64,000 nucleotides of DNA from the NCBI GenBank assembly GCA_017983635.1, contig JAGOBA010000001.1:1-64000 (forward strand). Direction: 5' to 3'. Shown piece after piece: positions 40,750 to 49,685 of this stretch. Within the stretch, counting starts at the first letter, position 1. Every line of letters starts with the position of its first letter. The stretch comes from Alphaproteobacteria bacterium (GTDB lineage Bacteria; Pseudomonadota; Alphaproteobacteria; Micropepsales; Micropepsaceae). The position numbers and the translations under genes were made by a program. A model generated the notes under the pieces. It did not search any database and was not told the origin of the DNA. It was given only the letters and a program-made list of their open reading frames with translations.

Positions 40750-41397
40750 TCAGTTCGTTTGAAAATCGAGCCGGTAGGCATACCCGCGCATTACGGGGCG
40801 GTAGGTCATGCGTCCGCGGCCTGCGCGCTGTTGCTCTTCGAACCAGGCCTTGACCTCCGGCCGGAAGCGAACGTGGAACTGATCGAGCCAGGTGCCCAAC
40901 ATCTTCTTGAACCAGCGCGGCATGCCTTCCTGGTCGCCGAAGTCGACGACGTGGATCGTGCCGCCGCGCTTCATCTGCGTGAAGCCGTATTTCAGCGCCT
41001 CGCGCCAATCGTCCATCATCGACAGCGAGTAGGAGTAGATGAGGCGGTCGAACGGCCGGTCGTGCCCCAGCAGCGCCGGCGTGAAATCCGTCGAGAGCGC
41101 GGTCGCTAGTTTCACTTGCGAACTTAAGCCCGCGGCCGCCACCGACTCCGATGCCGTCTTGAGCATCTCGCTCGACGCGTCGATGCCATAGAACGTCGCC
41201 TTGGCGTGGCGCTTGGCCAGCATCACAAGATTGCGTGCCGTGCCGCAGCCCACTTCGCAAATGTGGTCCGACGGGCCTACCGGCAGCTCTTTGATCAGCT
41301 TATCGCGCCCGAACAGATAATATTTGCGCGTCAGGTCATAGATGTAGCGCTGATGGCGATACATCTGATCCATCGCCACATGGGCATTGGAATTCAT
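40750..41397 (-). CDS. btaB: BtaB-like S-adenosylmethionine N-methyltransferase (betaine lipid)
   Basis: A 215-residue class I methyltransferase with the SAM motif EVGCGTARNLV near residue 48. Together with the BtaA-like neighbour, its identity as BtaB is strongly suggested. BtaB methylates the homoserine headgroup of diacylglyceryl-homoserine three times to give DGTS, a phosphorus-free membrane lipid. It starts on the last base of btaA, so the genes are coupled. The family resemblance alone would leave other substrates possible. Confidence 0.88.
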   Translation of the reverse strand: MNSNAHVAMDQMYRHQRYIYDLTRKYYLFGRDKLIKELPVGPSDHICEVGCGTARNLVMLAKRHAKATFYGIDASSEMLKTASESVAAAGLSSQVKLATALSTDFTPALLGHDRPFDRLIYSYSLSMMDDWREALKYGFTQMKRGGTIHVVDFGDQEGMPRWFKKMLGTWLDQFHVRFRPEVKAWFEEQQRAGRGRMTYRPVMRGYAYRLDFQTN

Positions 41398-42614
41398 TAC
41401 GCCGCCTTCAAGCTATAGATGTGGAAGCCGCCGTAGATCGAAGAGCGGTCCTTCTCGAAATAGGTCTGCGCGTCTTCGGCCTCGTAGTGCCAGCGCCCGA
41501 TCAGCTCCGCCGGCAGCTTGCGCTCCAGCGGCGAGTCGGGTCCGGCGGTGCGGAAGATCACTCGCGCGCCCGGCGCGGCCGTGCGCGTGATCTGCTCCCA
41601 AAGTGCCGTGATCTGCTCTTCGTTCATCCAATCCTGCGCGTCGAGCAGGATGTAGCGATCGAGGCTCCGCTCCGGCTTGTTGGACAGAAAGTCCGTCATC
41701 GACGCCAGATGCGTCTCAACCCGGTCCGTGCGCTGGCGGACGATCTTGTAGGTCTCTTCCTGCAGATAGGCCGGAACCGCGCCGCGGTCTTCGGTGTCAT
41801 AGCGACGACCGAACGCCTGCCACGCGAAGTAGTTCTCCGTGATCGGGAAATCGCAGGCGAGCTTCTCGATCCGCCGCCGGATCAGGCCAGCCGGATCGCC
41901 ACCCGAGGCCTTGTTCAGTTCTTCGTACTGCGCCGGGGGAATGCCGAGCGCGTAGAACGAGACCGGCAACTTCGACAGCGCCTTCACGAACCTCGAGTCG
42001 AACAGCGGCGCAATCGTCCGGTTGAAGATCGCGCGTTGCTCTTCCGGCGTGCGCGCGGTGAGCATGTCTTTGAGCTGCTTGCCGTGCAGGCGCGCGACGG
42101 TCTGCAATACGCCGAGGAAGCGGCCGAGCAAGCCATAGCGATAGAGATTGCGCGCAAACATGTTGATGCGCCGGCCGCGCAGCGGAATCCATTGCTCCCA
42201 ATACTTGCGCGACGTCTCGTCCAAGCGCTCGACCAGGAAGCTGTCGTAGTTCGCGCGATTGCCCTTGTTGTTCGCGTAACCGAAGAACTGGAAGAAGTCC
42301 TCGTAGGTGGGCAGATAGTTAAGAGCGGCGAGTTTCAACCGCGTCAGCGCGATGTGGTTCGGATTCAAATCGACCGCGATCACCTTTGCCGGGTTCGCGG
42401 CGAGATAGTTCACCACATTGCATCCACCGGACGCGATCGTGATGATCCGGCTTGACGGCTCAATGCGCAGCGCCGCCATGTCAACGTCGGGATCTTCCCA
42501 AATCTGGTTATAGACAAACCCTTGGAACATGAGCGTGAAGAGCCGCTCTAAGACGCCGCGCTTGGAGGTCAAACTGTGATTGACCGCGGCTTCCTTCAGA
42601 AGTTTGTTACCCAT
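41397..42614 (-). CDS. btaA: BtaA: SAM:diacylglycerol 3-amino-3-carboxypropyl transferase
   Basis: A 405-residue DUF3419-family enzyme that moves the aminocarboxypropyl group of SAM to diacylglycerol, the first step in DGTS synthesis. It contains the motif IWEDPDVDMAALRI, the SAM site IITIASGGCNVVNYL, and the conserved VIAVDLNPNHIALTRLKLAA. In Rhodobacter and other alphaproteobacteria btaAB are induced by phosphate limitation; I did not find a clear Pho box between this gene and the divergent methyltransferase. Confidence 0.93.
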   Translation of the reverse strand: MGNKLLKEAAVNHSLTSKRGVLERLFTLMFQGFVYNQIWEDPDVDMAALRIEPSSRIITIASGGCNVVNYLAANPAKVIAVDLNPNHIALTRLKLAALNYLPTYEDFFQFFGYANNKGNRANYDSFLVERLDETSRKYWEQWIPLRGRRINMFARNLYRYGLLGRFLGVLQTVARLHGKQLKDMLTARTPEEQRAIFNRTIAPLFDSRFVKALSKLPVSFYALGIPPAQYEELNKASGGDPAGLIRRRIEKLACDFPITENYFAWQAFGRRYDTEDRGAVPAYLQEETYKIVRQRTDRVETHLASMTDFLSNKPERSLDRYILLDAQDWMNEEQITALWEQITRTAAPGARVIFRTAGPDSPLERKLPAELIGRWHYEAEDAQTYFEKDRSSIYGGFHIYSLKAA

Positions 42615-42657
42615 GATGTGGTGCTAATTCCGATCAGTTGCGCCAAGAGGGCCGCCC

Positions 42658-44085
42658 GTGAATGGGCGCCGAAGCGCGAAACGGCTATTTAATGCGGGGG
42701 CCTTCGGGTTGCAAACTATCAGACCGACGAAAAAGCGGCAGAAACCCCAGAATCCACGGGCCGGCACGGCATCGCCCCCGGCAAAGGCGGTAGCCGGCAC
42801 GAAGCCCGCGCACTCTGCGCTTGTGTCGCAGGCGGTCGTCGCCGCCCTGTTATTGCAGGAACAGGGCAGCTCGCTCGACATGGCGCTCACGCGAACGCTC
42901 AAGGACGCCCGTGACTTAACTGCCGTCGAGCGCCGTCAGGTTGTGCAGCAGCTCAACCACATCAACCGGCAGCGCGCCCGCCTCGCCTGGCACTTAACGC
43001 AAGTCGGCTCGCGCGTATCGCCGCACCACCTGCTTCTTGCCCGCACCGCTCTCGAATCGGGGGCCGAGGTTAAGGGCCTGCGTTACAGCGAAAACGACCT
43101 CGCACTGGCGAAGCTGTTCAAGAACCGCACTCTCGACGATCCGAAGATGCCGGAGGCGGTGCGTTTCGAATGCCCGCCTGCGTTCGAGACCCCGCTGCGC
43201 AAGGCTCTCGGGCCGGCGTTTCAAGACGAGATGAGTGCAAGTCTGCTGCCGCCGACTGTCGACCTGCGCGTGAATCTTCTCAAAACCACCGTCGTCGAAG
43301 CGCGCAAGCGGTTGCGCGCGGAGGATCTCAACCCGCGCCAAACGCCGTTCTCGCCGTGGGGCCTGCGCTGTGACGCCGGCGCCAATGCGTCGGCGACGAA
43401 AGCATTCCAGGACGGCTTGATCGAATTCCAGGACGAAGCCTCGCAGCTCGCGGCGTTTCTCTGCGACGCCAAGCCCGGCATGCAGGTGCTCGACTTTTGC
43501 TCCGGCACCGGCGGCAAGGCGTTGGCGCTCGCTGCCGCGATGGAGAACAAGGGGCACCTCGTAGCCTGCGATATCAGCGAAGTCCGCCTGTCGCGCTCGA
43601 AGCTGCGGATGAAACGCGCCGGCGCCGAGAACGCGGAACGCAAACACCTGCCCGCCCTCGACGACAAGTGGATGAAGAAACATTACGCTCGCTTCGACCG
43701 CGTGCTCGTCGATGCACCCTGCTCGGGCACCGGCTCGTGGCGCCGCAACCCGGACGCCCGCTGGTCACCGCAGGCCGCCAAGCTCGGCGAACTCACCGCG
43801 CTGCAGGACGAGATCCTCGCGCGGGCGGCAAAGTTCGTGAAGCCCGGCGGCATGCTGATCTACGCAACCTGCTCGCTGCTGCCGCAAGAAAACGACGCCC
43901 GTGTCGCGAACTTCTTGAAGTCGCACAACGAGTTCTCCGCCGGCGACGCGCGAACGGTTTGGCGCTCGCTCACCGACCGAGCGTGGCCCTGCGCCGACGA
44001 ACCGGTTCTTCGCCTTTCGCCGGCCAAGCACGGCACCGACGGCTTCTTCGCCGCGATTTTGAGCCGCGCCACAAATCCGGCATAG
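42658..44085 (+). CDS. RsmB-like 16S rRNA m5C methyltransferase
   Basis: A 475-residue RNA cytosine-5 methyltransferase. An N-terminal NusB-like/PUA-linking region (about 50-230) precedes the catalytic Rossmann domain: SAM site LDFCSGTGGKALALAAAM, motif IV DAPCSGTGSWRRNPD, and the catalytic Cys in ATCSLLPQEN. It matches the alphaproteobacterial RsmB (Sun/Fmu) family. A basic N-terminal extension is unusual. It uses a GTG start, but the conserved part begins well inside, so an internal start is possible. The btaA promoter lies in the 43-base divergent gap. Confidence 0.9.
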   Translation: MNGRRSAKRLFNAGAFGLQTIRPTKKRQKPQNPRAGTASPPAKAVAGTKPAHSALVSQAVVAALLLQEQGSSLDMALTRTLKDARDLTAVERRQVVQQLNHINRQRARLAWHLTQVGSRVSPHHLLLARTALESGAEVKGLRYSENDLALAKLFKNRTLDDPKMPEAVRFECPPAFETPLRKALGPAFQDEMSASLLPPTVDLRVNLLKTTVVEARKRLRAEDLNPRQTPFSPWGLRCDAGANASATKAFQDGLIEFQDEASQLAAFLCDAKPGMQVLDFCSGTGGKALALAAAMENKGHLVACDISEVRLSRSKLRMKRAGAENAERKHLPALDDKWMKKHYARFDRVLVDAPCSGTGSWRRNPDARWSPQAAKLGELTALQDEILARAAKFVKPGGMLIYATCSLLPQENDARVANFLKSHNEFSAGDARTVWRSLTDRAWPCADEPVLRLSPAKHGTDGFFAAILSRATNPA

Positions 44086-44121
44086 TTCGGCGCCTACGAT
44101 ACTGGGACAGCTGAGGATTCC

Positions 44122-45423
44122 ATGCGCCCACCTTTCTACATGCGCCAACTGAAGCGCGATCTCGACATGTGGATCGCCAAAGGCTTGGTCTCAGCCGACA
44201 GCCGCGATGCAATCTTGGCCAGCGTCGGCGGCGGCGCCGCCCGCCGACTCGACGTCATTCTCGCGGTCTTGGGCGTCATCCTGGTCGGCGCGGGCGCGAT
44301 GTCGTTCGTCGCCGCGAACTGGGGCGCGCTCGGCAAGCTCGAGCGGCTCATCGTCCTCTTCGGCAGCATGTGGGCGGCGTACGGGGTTGCAATGTGGTTC
44401 ATGACAAGCGGCCGCGGCGCGATCGGCCAGGCGTTCGTGCTGCTCGGCACGATCCTGTTCGGCGTGAACATCTGGTACGTCGCGCAGACCTACAACATCT
44501 CCGCCCATTACCCCGACGGCACGATGATGTGGGGCTTAGGCGCGCTCGCGGCCGCCGCATTGGTACCATCACGCGCGGCGCTCGCGCTCGGCATCGTTCT
44601 CGGCGGCCTTTGGACTTGGCAGGAGACGCAATACTTCAACGCGGTGCTGCACACGCCCTATCTGCTCTATTGGGCCGCGGCCGCGATCATTGCGGGCACA
44701 ATGAGCTGGCGTCCCGGCATCCACCTTTCGGCCTTGGGGCTCATATTCTGGTTCGTCATCAACTACGAGGGCCTGCAGCGCCTGTTGGGTTGGGGCGACG
44801 CCGAGATTCTAACGCTCTACATTTTCATCCCGCTCGCGATCTGGTCGGTGGCGCAGCTGTTCGACAAGGACCCGATGGGCATCGGCCTGCAGGTCGGCCA
44901 CTACGCGTTCTTCTTTTTCCTCATCGCCTACAGCCTGCTGCACTTTCCGACCAACGACGGGCAAGACCCTGCGATGAGCTGGCTGGCGATCGCGATCATC
45001 GCAAGCGTCGTGGCGCTCGGCACAGTGTTCTATGGGGTCACCCGCAAGCTGTTTAACGGCACAGACCTCGCCGGCACCGCGTTCGTTTGCGTGACCACGA
45101 TCGCCTATATCCTGCTGCTCAAAGGCGGCGACGACCGGCTCGACGTGCCCTACCTTGTCTTCACTCTGATCGCCATCATCTGGAGCATCAGCCGCGGCGT
45201 GCGCAACGACGACCGGTTCGTGATCAACCTCTCGACCGTCGCCTTCGGCGCTTGGTTCCTCTACGTCTATTTCGACCTGTTCTCGGGGCTCATGGACCAA
45301 GCAATCTTCTTCACCGTCGGTGGCATACTCCTGATCGTGATGAGCCTGACGCTTGAAGGCATCCGCCGCAGCCTGATTGCGAACACGACCAAAGCCGCCG
45401 ACGCCAAGGAGGCCGGCCAATGA
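44122..45423 (+). CDS. DUF2157 domain integral membrane protein
   Basis: A 433-residue protein with a short soluble N-terminus followed by about 12-13 transmembrane helices. The N-terminal DUF2157 part (LKRDLDMWIAKGLVSADSRD) and the first helices (LDVILAVLGVILVGAGAMSF) match the family. The function is unknown. It is coupled to the next gene by an ATGA overlap; the pair DUF2157 plus GDYXXLXY occurs in many proteobacteria, so the proteins probably act together. Confidence 0.88.
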   Translation: MRPPFYMRQLKRDLDMWIAKGLVSADSRDAILASVGGGAARRLDVILAVLGVILVGAGAMSFVAANWGALGKLERLIVLFGSMWAAYGVAMWFMTSGRGAIGQAFVLLGTILFGVNIWYVAQTYNISAHYPDGTMMWGLGALAAAALVPSRAALALGIVLGGLWTWQETQYFNAVLHTPYLLYWAAAAIIAGTMSWRPGIHLSALGLIFWFVINYEGLQRLLGWGDAEILTLYIFIPLAIWSVAQLFDKDPMGIGLQVGHYAFFFFLIAYSLLHFPTNDGQDPAMSWLAIAIIASVVALGTVFYGVTRKLFNGTDLAGTAFVCVTTIAYILLLKGGDDRLDVPYLVFTLIAIIWSISRGVRNDDRFVINLSTVAFGAWFLYVYFDLFSGLMDQAIFFTVGGILLIVMSLTLEGIRRSLIANTTKAADAKEAGQ

Positions 45424-45971
45424 GCGTTCTCCTGCGCATCCTCGTCGTCGTGGCGTTGCAGACCGTCGCGCTCGCCTACATGATCGTCGATCGCCAGGCG
45501 ATGCTGAACGGCTCACGCACGGTCACGCTTAAGGTCATCCCGGTCGATCCGCGCGACATGTTCCGCGGCGACTACGTGATCCTGCGTTACTCGATCTCCG
45601 ACCTCGACCTCAGCAAGCTCGACGGCGAAGACAAGTTCGAGTACGCCGACCCGATCTTTGTCACGCTCGAGCAAAAAGGCGAGGAGTGGGCCGCCGTCGC
45701 CGTGGCCCGCGGACGCCCGTTCGCAACCCAACGCGGGGTCTTCATCAAGGGCAAAGTCAATACCGTTACGACCGAGACGGCCGGCACTTGGCTCAGCGTC
45801 GACTACGGTATCGAAAGCTACTTCGTCCCCGAAGGCACGGGCCGTGAGATCGAGCAGCAACGCCAAAAAGGCGACCTCAGCGCCGACATCGCGCTAGACC
45901 CGCAAGGCCGCGGCGCTATCAAAGCCATGCGCCGCGGTGGTCAGGTGTTCTATGTCGAAGGGATATTCTGA
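45420..45971 (+). CDS. GDYXXLXY domain protein
   Basis: A 183-residue protein. It has an N-terminal membrane anchor (ILVVVALQTVALAYMI) and then a periplasmic domain. The naming motif is visible as RDMFRGDYVILRYSI at about residues 41-55, and the conserved end FVPEGTGREIEQQ is also present. The function is unknown. The coupled start with the DUF2157 membrane protein suggests that they form one complex. Confidence 0.88.
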   Translation: MSVLLRILVVVALQTVALAYMIVDRQAMLNGSRTVTLKVIPVDPRDMFRGDYVILRYSISDLDLSKLDGEDKFEYADPIFVTLEQKGEEWAAVAVARGRPFATQRGVFIKGKVNTVTTETAGTWLSVDYGIESYFVPEGTGREIEQQRQKGDLSADIALDPQGRGAIKAMRRGGQVFYVEGIF

Positions 45972-45977
45972 CGCCGA

Positions 45978-46289
45978 TCAATCTATCTTCGGCAGCGGTC
46001 CGACCGGGAACGGCGTCTCGTCGTGCAGCAGCACGGCGTAGCCGAGGCACTGGCCGACATACTTCGCGCAGATGCTGGCGATGCGTTTCAGATCGGGTTG
46101 CGGTTCCCGATTGAAGGCCATCATCACCCACAAGATGACCGCAAGCACGATCGTCGCCCAGAAGACGCACCACCCGAGGAACGCGAAGCCCACCGACAAC
46201 AGCAAGCGCTGCCACGGGAACTCCCGTTTCACTTCGACTTCGCGTGGTTCTTCCTGCGGGGCGCTATAGGAGGCGTCTGACTGGCTCAT
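45978..46289 (-). CDS. DUF4389 domain membrane protein
   Basis: A 103-residue protein with one long hydrophobic stretch (FLGWCVFWATIVLAVILWV) and the C-terminal pattern of DUF4389: PQPDLKRIASICAKYVGQCL, then a TPFPVGPLP end. The function is unknown. It lies convergent to and 6 bases from the GDYXXLXY gene. It is a small single-gene unit. Confidence 0.72.
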   Translation of the reverse strand: MSQSDASYSAPQEEPREVEVKREFPWQRLLLSVGFAFLGWCVFWATIVLAVILWVMMAFNREPQPDLKRIASICAKYVGQCLGYAVLLHDETPFPVGPLPKID

Positions 46290-46371
46290 GCGGAAGTCCT
46301 CCGAATCGGCATCTCACGTCACAGCCCGATAAATGGGGACTGTCCGCCGCACATCAAGAGCGCGCGCCCAG

Positions 46372-47085
46372 TTAACTGATCCAACTCCGCTGACGGTCGA
46401 ACAGCGGAAAGATCAGCAAGCCCGTGAAAAAGCCGCCCAAATGGGCCTCCCACGCGACCGCAACACCAAAACCATCCGGCGTGAATCCGCTCAGTCCCAT
46501 AACGACATTCAACGCAACGATCAGCGCCGCGCCTAGCAGCACCGGGCGGCTGGCCAAAGATAACAGCGCCGGCGGCCAGACCATTCTGGCGTTTGGATCG
46601 ATGAAAATGAAGCGAAAGGCGGCTCCGATGAGACCAAAATCCACTCCAGACGCCCCGACAACGGGCAATGACGAACCCCAATAGAAGAAGAGATGCGTGA
46701 GAGCCGCTGCAATCGCTGTAATCAACATCAACGCGAGCAGTCGAGCGGTGCCAATCCGCCGCGCGACTGGCGTCGCAAAGATGAGAAAGATCATCGAGTT
46801 GATAAGCAGATGTGAGAAGCTTGAGTGCAGAAATGCGTAAGTCACGAACTGCATCGCGTGGCGCACTGTTTCAATATCAAAGCCGATGCCTGGGAAAGAA
46901 GAGAGTTGCGACGGCGTCAGCGCCAGATTCTCAATTAGATACGCGTACTGATCGTTAGTCAGGAAAAACGAGCCTACATGCACGACGAAGAAGACGATGA
47001 TGAAGTTCGTCACGATGCGCGGCGCGCGCAAGATCGGTTCACTCGACTCGTCGAGCGGCGAACGCGGACCAAGAGTGAACCACAT
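46372..47085 (-). CDS. Rhomboid-family intramembrane serine protease
   Basis: A 237-residue polytopic protease that cleaves transmembrane segments within the membrane. The Ser-His dyad is Ser146 in VVGASGVDFG and His215 in AWEAHLGGFF. The oxyanion-side HxxxN is His92-x3-Asn96 in SHLLIN. Six transmembrane helices fit the family core. The start at 47085 shares one base with the next gene's stop, so it is expressed with the isomerase-like gene. Confidence 0.9.
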   Translation of the reverse strand: MWFTLGPRSPLDESSEPILRAPRIVTNFIIVFFVVHVGSFFLTNDQYAYLIENLALTPSQLSSFPGIGFDIETVRHAMQFVTYAFLHSSFSHLLINSMIFLIFATPVARRIGTARLLALMLITAIAAALTHLFFYWGSSLPVVGASGVDFGLIGAAFRFIFIDPNARMVWPPALLSLASRPVLLGAALIVALNVVMGLSGFTPDGFGVAVAWEAHLGGFFTGLLIFPLFDRQRSWIS

Positions 47086-47693
47086 TATCGGCCGCGCATC
47101 AGCGCCGCTTCGACGAGCGGTAGGCGGTCGTTCCCGAAATACATATCGTCTCCGTTCACGAACATCGTTGGGGACCCGAACCCGCCGCGTGCAATCAGTT
47201 CGTCCGTGTTCGCTCTCAATTTGGCTTTGAGCGCCGGATCTTCAACCCGCTCCAGAAAACCGTTCGCGTCATAGCCTACGCTTGACGCAATGCGTCCCAG
47301 CACTTCGGGTTGAGAGATGTCCTCCAAGTCGCCCCAGTACGCCTGAAACACCGCCGTCGCGTACGGAACGAGCTTGCCATCGTCGAGCGCGATGAGCGCG
47401 CCGCGCATTGCCTTGACCGAGTTCACCGGAAACACGGGCGGCCGGCCGATCTCGATCCCCGCAAACCGCGCCCAGTCTTCCAGATCCTTCACGTAGTACT
47501 TGCCCTTGCGCGGATCGGGCTTGGCGCGCCGTTCGTAGACGTCTTGGTTGACGGCATTGAACACGCCGCCGACCAAGACCGGCTTCCACACAATTTCCGC
47601 CCGCGTACGCGCGATCACGTCGTGGATGCGCGTGAACGCGAGATAGGTCCACGGCGAGGAGCAGTCGAAGTAAAATTCCAGACGTCTGGTCAT
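47085..47693 (-). CDS. 2-hydroxychromene-2-carboxylate isomerase family protein (DsbA/GST-kappa fold)
   Basis: A 202-residue protein of the glutathione-dependent HCCA isomerase/GST kappa family. The N-terminus FYFDCSSPWTYLAFTRI carries the catalytic Ser12. LIARGGFGSPTMFVNGDDMY is the conserved thioredoxin-fold cis-Pro segment. The family acts in naphthalene catabolism and, more widely, in detoxification, so the substrate is unknown. It lies 3 bases after the acyl-CoA dehydrogenase stop, which suggests one operon with it and the rhomboid gene. Confidence 0.86.
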   Translation of the reverse strand: MTRRLEFYFDCSSPWTYLAFTRIHDVIARTRAEIVWKPVLVGGVFNAVNQDVYERRAKPDPRKGKYYVKDLEDWARFAGIEIGRPPVFPVNSVKAMRGALIALDDGKLVPYATAVFQAYWGDLEDISQPEVLGRIASSVGYDANGFLERVEDPALKAKLRANTDELIARGGFGSPTMFVNGDDMYFGNDRLPLVEAALMRGR

Positions 47694-47696
47694 GCC

Positions 47697-48890
47697 CTAG
47701 AGGCCCAACACCTGTTTCGAGATCACATTCTTCTGAATTTCTTCAGTGCCACCCTCGATCGTGTTCGCCCGCTGGCGCGCATAGAGCGGCATAGCGTTCT
47801 TGGCATAGCCCGGTCCGATCGGCGGCTGGTTCCACCCCGACTCCATCGCCTCCATCACCCACGGCGACGAGTAATAGCCGACCGCTTCCAGCAACAGTTC
47901 GCTCAAAGCCTGACTGACAAACGTGCCCTTCGACTTCAAGATCGCGCCGCCATTGCCGGCCGTCCCAGTACGCGCTTCGAACAGCACGCGTTGGTTCGTC
48001 ACGCGCAAGGCTTCAAGTTCGACTTCAATCGCGGCTAGCTTCGAACGAAAGTCCGGCTCGTCGATGATCCCCTGCCCGTTCGACAACTCCTTCGCGCCGA
48101 CTTCCTTGATCCGCTTCACCAGCTTCGTCGACTGCGCAATCTGCGCGATCAACGCCCGCTCGTTGCCCAGCAGGAACTTCGCGTAGGTCCAACCCTTATT
48201 CTCTTCGCCGATCCGGTTGTCGACGGGTACTTCGACGTTGTCGAAGCGGATCTCGTTGAGGATATGCGAACCGTCGATCGTGATGATCGGCCGATGCGAG
48301 ATGCCCTTCGTCTTCATGTCGATGAGCAGGACCGTGATGCCTTCCTGCGATTTGCCGTCGGTGGACGTGCGCACCAGCGCGAACATCCAATCGGCTTCGT
48401 GACCGTAGGAGTTCCAGATCTTCATGCCGTTGACGACGTACTTGTCGCCTTGTTTGACGGCCATTGTCCGCAGCGTCGCGAGGTCGGACCCGGCATTCGG
48501 CTCCGAATAGCCCTGGCACCACAGATGCTCGCCGCTACGCGCCGGCGGTAGAAAGCGCGCCTTCTGCTCGGGCGTGCCGAACGCCGCGATCACAGGGCCT
48601 ACCATCTTAACCGCGAAGGGCGACAGAGGCGGACACCCGGCCATCGCCATCTCTTCTTCCCAGATGTATTGGCGCCCGTGCTCCCAGCCGCAGCCGCCAT
48701 GCTCCTTCGGCCAACCCGGCGCACCCCAGCCGTGCGCTGCCAGGATCTTGTGCCAACGCTGCCCGTCGGCAACGTGCATGCGATAGCCCGCCTCCGACTT
48801 CTCCTTCAGATCTTTGGGCAGGTTCGCGGCAATGAACGCGCGCACTTCGTCGCGAAATGCGCGGTCTTCGGCCGTCTCTCTGAGGTCCAT
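47697..48890 (-). CDS. Acyl-CoA dehydrogenase family protein
   Basis: A 397-residue FAD enzyme that introduces a double bond in acyl-CoA. The N-terminal helical part, the FAD segment CQGYSEPNAGSDLATLRT, and the C-terminal TIEGGTEEIQKNVI (the usual end with the catalytic-helix region) are all clear. The ATG at 48890 starts at MDLRETAEDRAFRDEVRAF, where family members begin; a start at 48911 is open but less likely. It is the first gene of a minus-strand unit with the isomerase and the rhomboid gene. Confidence 0.93.
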   Translation of the reverse strand: MDLRETAEDRAFRDEVRAFIAANLPKDLKEKSEAGYRMHVADGQRWHKILAAHGWGAPGWPKEHGGCGWEHGRQYIWEEEMAMAGCPPLSPFAVKMVGPVIAAFGTPEQKARFLPPARSGEHLWCQGYSEPNAGSDLATLRTMAVKQGDKYVVNGMKIWNSYGHEADWMFALVRTSTDGKSQEGITVLLIDMKTKGISHRPIITIDGSHILNEIRFDNVEVPVDNRIGEENKGWTYAKFLLGNERALIAQIAQSTKLVKRIKEVGAKELSNGQGIIDEPDFRSKLAAIEVELEALRVTNQRVLFEARTGTAGNGGAILKSKGTFVSQALSELLLEAVGYYSSPWVMEAMESGWNQPPIGPGYAKNAMPLYARQRANTIEGGTEEIQKNVISKQVLGL

Positions 48891-48972
48891 GGGGACACAT
48901 GCTCCAATCAATAGCGATGGAGCGAAACTAGCGGCAGAAGCTTCCGCCTGTCACCTGAAGAACGCGAAACCC

Positions 48973-49566
48973 CTAGTTGTTCGCTTTGTTGTCCGGTGCC
49001 TTCTTCCAGACCTTACGGATCTTGGCATCCGGCTCCGGCCCCAGGTTGTACCAGGCGGTCTTGCCGTGATTGGCGTCGACGATGAACAACGAGTCCGTGC
49101 TGCCCAGTTGCGGCACCAGCTCATTCCGTAGCGCCCCCGCCGACTTGTCGGTGTTCAAAATCCAAACCAATTGGTTCAGCCGGTAGCTCTCCCCAAGCTT
49201 TGCCAGCGTCGCCTCGAATTGGCCGGTCCCGCGTGCCCGCAAATCGGCCACAATGACGAAATTCGCTTGTGCCCCGCTCGGCGCCGGTTGCGACGACCCG
49301 GCAGCCGGGGTCATCGGACGGGCGGCCGGCGGCTGTTGCTGCGGCTTGGCCGCCGTGACGAAAAGCTGTCCTAAGATCGGGTCATCGATCGCCGTGATCC
49401 AGGGACCCTGCTCGCCCTCCTGAACTATAGAGTGCGGCGCCAACCGCCCCTCCTCCGCAAACGCCCTAATCTGGTGCCCCGTGTAGGGCCCATAAATTTG
49501 GCCGCTCACGTTGATGCGCCACATTCCGTTCAATGCATCGCTCACGAAAGACGCTATTAGAGACAT
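48973..49566 (-). CDS. GYF_2/DUF4339 domain protein
   Basis: A 197-residue protein. The N-terminal part contains the GYF-like domain 2 (MWRINVSGQIYGPYTGHQIR, then GRLAPHSIVQEGEQGPW). A Pro/Gln/Ala linker (KPQQQPPAARPMTPA) precedes a compact C-terminal domain (LRARGTGQFEATLAKLGESY). A start at 49524 would begin directly at the GYF part. Such proteins often bind other proteins in the membrane or envelope, but I cannot name a partner. Confidence 0.78.
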   Translation of the reverse strand: MSLIASFVSDALNGMWRINVSGQIYGPYTGHQIRAFAEEGRLAPHSIVQEGEQGPWITAIDDPILGQLFVTAAKPQQQPPAARPMTPAAGSSQPAPSGAQANFVIVADLRARGTGQFEATLAKLGESYRLNQLVWILNTDKSAGALRNELVPQLGSTDSLFIVDANHGKTAWYNLGPEPDAKIRKVWKKAPDNKANN

Positions 49567-49685
49567 GACCGAACCTGCTCCGACCTATGCCCGGCCGCGC
49601 CACGGCACTTAACCGAGACTGCTTTACGGGTTAACAGATGGTTACGCAGGAACCGTGCCATATCGTTTTGAGACAGGATCAACCA

